From an uncultured Pseudomonadales bacterium (GTDB lineage Bacteria > Pseudomonadota > Gammaproteobacteria > Pseudomonadales > Pseudohongiellaceae): a stretch of 45,420 bases of DNA. Position 1 is the first letter of the stretch, and each line of letters starts with the position of its first letter. Below are positions 42,329 to 45,420 of the stretch, in pieces. The DNA is taken from positions 1 to 45,420 of the forward strand of contig CALKNV010000009.1 of the NCBI GenBank assembly GCA_938091935.1, read 5' to 3'. The position numbers and the translations under genes were made by a program. The notes beneath the pieces are model-generated. The model was given only the letters and a program-made list of their open reading frames with translations, did no database searches and was not told where the DNA came from.

Positions 42329-43123
42329 TCAGTTCGCCAACCCCGGCACACAATCAGGCACCATGCCTCTGACAATAGCCTGTTGCTGCAACGCATTAGC
42401 CTGCGCCATCATGTCACGTAGTGCGCCGATGCGGGAGTCAGGTGAGGGGTGAGTAGAGAGGAATTCAGGGGAGCGTGGACCGCTATCGGCGCTCATGTTT
42501 TCCCACAGCGCAATGGACTGCATTGGATCAAAACCCGCATTCGCCATGAGCATCACGCCGATGGTGTCAGCTTCACTTTCCTGGGTGCGATTGAAAGGGA
42601 GCGTGAGCCCAAGTTGTGAGCCGTAGTCGATTGCCTGCAGGGTTGTGTCGGAGGCGCCAAGGATTCTTGCTGCGGCGATGCCTACATTGCGCAGCGCGGA
42701 TTGACTGGCGCGCTCGTTACTGTGATTGGCTAATACGTGGCCGACCTCGTGGGCCATGACTGCTGCAAGCTGATGCTGGTTATAGGCCACGTCGAGAAGG
42801 CCGTTGTAGACTCCAATTTTACCACCGGGCAGGGCAAAGGCATTGGCCTGCTCGCTGTCGAAAACGGTGACTTCCCAGTCTACGCTGTCCCGTTGTGCGG
42901 GTTCGAGTGCTTCGATAACGTAATCCGCAACACATTGCACATAGCCGGTTTCTCGGTTATCCGTAGTGACTGGTATTTCGGTTTGCATCTCCCGATAGGC
43001 CTGTTCACCCTGGCGAGCCATGTCGGACTCTGAATAAAGAACCACCTGGCGGCGATTGGTTGGTGAAGTGGTGCAGCCGATGAGGAAGGTGATTGTGAAA
43101 AGGATTAAAAACACTTGCTTCAT
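42329..43123 (-). CDS. M48-family metalloprotease lipoprotein (LoiP/YggG-like)
   Basis: 264 residues with a lipobox LIGC (Cys17). The protease domain has the zinc motif HEVGH (125-129), with the third ligand in QESEAD (Glu182), and the expected ANAFALPGGKIGVYNGLL segment. The tail STHPSPDSRIGAL is also conserved. This size and layout fit the small M48 lipoprotein proteases (LoiP, YggG), which act in outer-membrane quality control. It is likely anchored at the outer membrane and works on misassembled envelope proteins. Confidence 0.92.
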   Translation of the reverse strand: MKQVFLILFTITFLIGCTTSPTNRRQVVLYSESDMARQGEQAYREMQTEIPVTTDNRETGYVQCVADYVIEALEPAQRDSVDWEVTVFDSEQANAFALPGGKIGVYNGLLDVAYNQHQLAAVMAHEVGHVLANHSNERASQSALRNVGIAAARILGASDTTLQAIDYGSQLGLTLPFNRTQESEADTIGVMLMANAGFDPMQSIALWENMSADSGPRSPEFLSTHPSPDSRIGALRDMMAQANALQQQAIVRGMVPDCVPGLAN

Positions 43124-43154
43124 GAACGCGCTCTACTCCTGTGTGCTGATTACG

Positions 43155-43340
43155 CTAGCTGGGAGCGGGGCGCTGCTCGTCCAGCATCGGTTTGCGACTT
43201 AGTTCCAGGAACTCTTTGTCTCCGATTATCCGGTGCAGGCAATTGCGCCCCTGTTGTTTCGCATCATACAACGCCGCGTCCCCGCGTACGATAACCTCTT
43301 TAGCGCTTTTGCTAGACTGAAGTTCATTTCGTTTAGCGAG
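43155..43340 (-). pseudogene. C-terminal fragment of a GGDEF diguanylate cyclase
   Basis: The minus strand from 43340 to the TAG at 43155-43157 encodes 61 residues whose centre, VIVRGDAALYDAKQQGRN, is the hallmark C-terminal segment of GGDEF domains (RADxALYxAKxxGRN). A stop (TAA, 43341-43343) closes the frame upstream and the rest of the domain, including the GGDEF loop, is not recognisable in 43344-43850. So it is a decayed remnant, not a working cyclase. Confidence 0.7.
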
Positions 43341-43343
43341 TTA

Positions 43344-43850
43344 AAAGCCTTAATCAGTTCGGTCATGGTCACGATGTCAATCAGTCGATGCGTGCTTCCA
43401 ACCGCTGGCAGATGACGCCAATTCAAGCTGCGGCATCTATTTTTGTAGCATCGCCATCACAGGTAAGACCATGAATCATGACGTGGCTTACCCGCTGTCG
43501 CACAGGTTAACCACATTACCAAAAGCATCCAGCATAGGAAGCATATCCGGTTACGTGATGAAGCCCAACGGGTATATCTTACTCGCAGATTGCGCCGCAG
43601 GAGTGATGCTTGGGAGCTATAGAGCGAGCGACATGATTGAGTGAGTTCTCCGCTCCACAGGAAATCGTCGCTGGTGACATGAACTCGCTTAGTTCCACAA
43701 ACCAATCCTCTTGCTTATTCGATATGAACGCGGCAGCAATGACCGCAGACTATCAAAAAGTTCAGACAGGATTTTGGGGGATGAATGTCCCGATTACAGA
43801 TTTTTTAATCGGTGACAGTCTGTGTGACCAGCCCTACCGCAAGCAGCAGC
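43344..43850. other. degenerate non-coding stretch
   Basis: No coherent protein can be read on either strand; short frames here have no recognisable domain and are frequently interrupted. It probably contains the eroded 5' part of the diguanylate-cyclase gene, since it lies directly upstream of that fragment, but the erosion is too strong to prove this. Confidence 0.4.
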
Positions 43851-44411
43851 TTAGTATGCGCACTCGGAGGGATCCAATTCAATGCTCACCTCATCGCCAG
43901 CGGCATTGGTGGTTCGTTCGAAACAGTTGCCCTCCAGATCCCGCAATAGGCGACGCCTGCTGATGACACTAGTGTGTCTGGTTTTACCTGCATGGACTAC
44001 TTCGTCAGCATAGGGAGCCGCTTGGGTTCGATACACCATGCGCTCGACACTACGCTCGCGTAGCGGCTGTAGTAGCAGAGAACCGAGTACTACACCACCC
44101 ACGAAAGCACCGCCATCCCAGCGCCGAATGCCCCAGTGGGGTCGCCGCCTGGGCTGGTAGTTATTGTAGGAAAAGCTGACGAAGCCGCCAAGATTTCGGT
44201 GCCGCGGGCCATTGAAGCCCCGACCATAATAACCGTGGTCGAAGACGCCACTGTACGTGGGTCGGTAGAATCGACCACCGCCGCCAGGCCAATAAAAATT
44301 GTTTCCGCGCCAATTAGAAAATCCGGGATTGTAGAACCGGTGGTCTGCTGATGCGGATTGACTGAGCAGGACAACGGCCCCGAGTGAAAGAATTAGCATT
44401 GATCTCTTCAT
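43851..44411 (-). CDS. exported Gly/aromatic/Arg-rich protein
   Basis: 186 residues from ATG 44411 with a signal peptide (MLILSLGAVVLLSQSASA). The mature protein starts with a Gly-, Tyr-, Phe-, Asn- and Arg-rich region (FYNPGFSNWRGNNFYW, GGGGRFYRPTYSG, GYYGRGFNGPRHR), then a hydrophobic GGAFVGGVVLGSLLL segment. It ends in a basic to acidic tail with two cysteines (GNCFERT, DPSECAY). The composition resembles envelope proteins of the YXXR/RcnB-like and glycine-zipper type, but no family can be named. It may sit in the periplasm or outer membrane. The ORF is intact although its neighbours are decayed. Confidence 0.65.
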   Translation of the reverse strand: MKRSMLILSLGAVVLLSQSASADHRFYNPGFSNWRGNNFYWPGGGGRFYRPTYSGVFDHGYYGRGFNGPRHRNLGGFVSFSYNNYQPRRRPHWGIRRWDGGAFVGGVVLGSLLLQPLRERSVERMVYRTQAAPYADEVVHAGKTRHTSVISRRRLLRDLEGNCFERTTNAAGDEVSIELDPSECAY

Positions 44412-44538
44412 AACGTTCACCCAATTATTCGCGCTTGTACTGGCCCTTCAACGAGTTTACCCATAGTAGTATGAAAGCGCGCGACTTAACAGAAGCTGAA
44501 CGAATCGTCGCTGGCTGGAGCAGGGAAACGAACAGCGC

Positions 44539-44930
44539 ATGATCCCCTACCAGCGTTGCGATTGGGTCGGGGAAATAGCGCTTGGTGACATAATCTCGGC
44601 TTACGCCAATGGCAAGTTCGAAGTAAAAGCGATAGTTGCGCGCCTGCACGCCAATCTTAACTCACCGCAGGCGCAGTCAACGGACCGACTATCAAATCCA
44701 TTCGCATTGCGGCGCCAGATGGTCACAACATGCTGATTTATGTGGTTGCGGGCAGCACAACGGTTGGGGACTGCTATTACACCCTGGCCGCAAACTTGAT
44801 GGCCCGCTTATCACTGCGGGGTAAGCGCCTGCTCAGCGGTAAACCAATGGATGAGCCAATAGTCTTCCACTATGGCCCCCTCTTAATGAATATCATGGAT
44901 GAGATTCAGCAGGCGGTTGAAGACTATTGA
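44539..44930 (+). pseudogene. frameshifted pirin-family remnant
   Basis: From 44661 to TGA 44928-44930 one frame reads GAVNGPTIKSIRIAAPDGHNMLIYVVAGS, LRGKRLLSGKPMDEPIVF and HYGPLLMNIMDEIQQAVEDY. This is the typical pirin C-terminus (usually LLLxGxPLxEPIV..GPFVMNTxEEIxQAxxDY). Upstream, a different frame (about 44539-44660) gives ISAYANGKFEVKAIVA, consistent with the preceding pirin strand, so there is a frameshift near 44660. The N-terminal cupin is missing. It is a broken pirin gene. The end is clear; the left edge is approximate. Confidence 0.6.
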
Positions 44931-45084
44931 GCGGGGCAGATGGTCAAGGCCGTTTCTTAAAAAACGCCGCAGCTACCAAATCGGTGCGGCTCATGAGCTG
45001 CTGCTTACATAGCGCCGATTGCTGGTCGTGACTCGTTTGCTGCATCCATTTCAGGGCTGTCTCTGACAGGAAACGAGGTTACGA

Positions 45085-45420
45085 TTAGAGTGGAAGCCGT
45101 ACGCCTTTCCGCGCCACATGGAATCCATTTTCCAACACCATCCGGGTCTGTTCACTTTTAGAGTCCAGTAGTGGATTGGACTGATTCATGTGGATGAACC
45201 ATATGCGGTCGCGCACTGTCGAACTTAAGTCTTCGAACAGGGCCATGGTCTCAGCTACAAACGGATGTGGAATCTGTGACATATCTCGATTGCCGAGTTC
45301 ACCATCGGCAAAAAATGACGCGTCAATCAGAGCATAGTCCACTGACCCGACGATCTCTAAGATGCTCTCATCCCAGTCTTCCCATTTATTGATGTCGGGA
45401 ATAAATATCGCAGAGCGGCT
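45085..45420 (-). CDS. MBL-fold metallo-hydrolase (PqqB-like), partial
   Basis: The C-terminal 111 residues of a larger protein; the start lies beyond the right edge. The frame enters from 45420 with SRSAIFIPDINKWEDWDESI, then VDYALIDASFFADGELGNRDM, IPHPFVAETMALFEDL, WFIHMNQSNPLLD and the end VARKGVRLPL. This is the typical last third of PqqB-like metallo-beta-lactamase-fold proteins, where HMNQSNP supplies a late metal His. There is no gene for PQQ biosynthesis in view, so I do not call it PqqB. The 44931-45084 gap upstream of its stop holds nothing I can support. Confidence 0.75.
   Translation of the reverse strand, partial: SRSAIFIPDINKWEDWDESILEIVGSVDYALIDASFFADGELGNRDMSQIPHPFVAETMALFEDLSSTVRDRIWFIHMNQSNPLLDSKSEQTRMVLENGFHVARKGVRLPL

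Noticed and set aside
43457..43705. 82-codon minus-strand frame
   Set aside because: Cys/Arg/Trp-rich composition with no signal or domain; it lies in a decayed region.
1..45420. CRISPR arrays, tRNA, rRNA, prophage or insertion sequences
   Set aside because: No regularly spaced direct repeats, cloverleaf, rRNA-like, integrase or transposase sequences were recognised on either strand.

Overview
The window reads as chromosomal DNA of a moderate-GC gammaproteobacterium, probably a marine or aquatic heterotroph. This rests on a SirB2-family membrane protein, malate synthase G, a MadL/MadM malonate transporter, a DUF3667 protein, and many exported beta-propeller, alpha/beta-hydrolase and beta-lactamase-fold proteins. 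The exact lineage cannot be fixed from the sequence alone. I see no rRNA, tRNA, CRISPR array, phage or intact insertion sequence.

Layout. 0-5.6 kb: an HNH endonuclease, an EamA transporter, a large secreted alpha/beta hydrolase, an exported DUF6454-like protein, and a decayed SRPBCC/ArsR locus. 5.6-10 kb: a beta-helix lipoprotein, a one-domain asparaginase, a membrane-anchored split-barrel-like protein, a MarR regulator divergent from a second split-barrel-like protein, and small DUF4404/DUF6265 proteins. An orphan plus-strand terminator with an upstream hairpin (about 8.13-8.23 kb) looks like the end of a small RNA. 10-19 kb: a Ycf46-like AAA ATPase, a Tat-exported NHL propeller, a broken NADPH-dependent FMN reductase, a Tat-exported dienelactone-hydrolase-like protein, an MBL-like protein, a PD40 propeller, a third split-barrel-like protein and a two-gene exported/lipoprotein unit. 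19-26 kb: an exported metallo-beta-lactamase-fold hydrolase, an alpha/beta hydrolase without a normal start codon, malate synthase G (glcB), an exported NHL propeller, and an HpcH/HpaI aldolase with a signal peptide. 26-35.3 kb: a class A beta-lactamase-like lipoprotein, a two-gene quaternary-amine/choline-type ABC importer (ATPase plus a permease-binding-protein fusion), a large secreted metalloprotease, a universal stress protein broken by one stop codon, a class C beta-lactamase-like esterase and a gluconolactonase-like propeller. 35.5-41.6 kb: SirB2, a natural PyrD(1B)-PyrK fusion, a malonate uptake and activation operon (madL-madM-acyl-CoA synthetase) and a DUF3667 protein. 41.6-45.4 kb: a 680-bp intergenic region with strong hairpins, an FNR-like box and a candidate FNR-driven small RNA, then an M48 lipoprotein protease, gene fragments (GGDEF, pirin), a glycine/aromatic-rich exported protein and a partial MBL-fold hydrolase running off the end.

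How it fits together. The clearest metabolic unit is malonate import (MadLM) followed by activation to malonyl-CoA; malate synthase G adds glyoxylate use. Much of the rest is secretome: at least five exported beta-propellers, three exported alpha/beta hydrolases, and several serine or metallo beta-lactamase-fold hydrolases, which suggests periplasmic scavenging of esters, lactones or peptides. The window is also unusually rich in damaged genes: three broken by one in-frame stop, one lacking a standard start, and three fragments. The best candidate for something undescribed is the FNR-box/structured-RNA/terminator cassette at 42131-42283, with a possible relative at 8131-8225.
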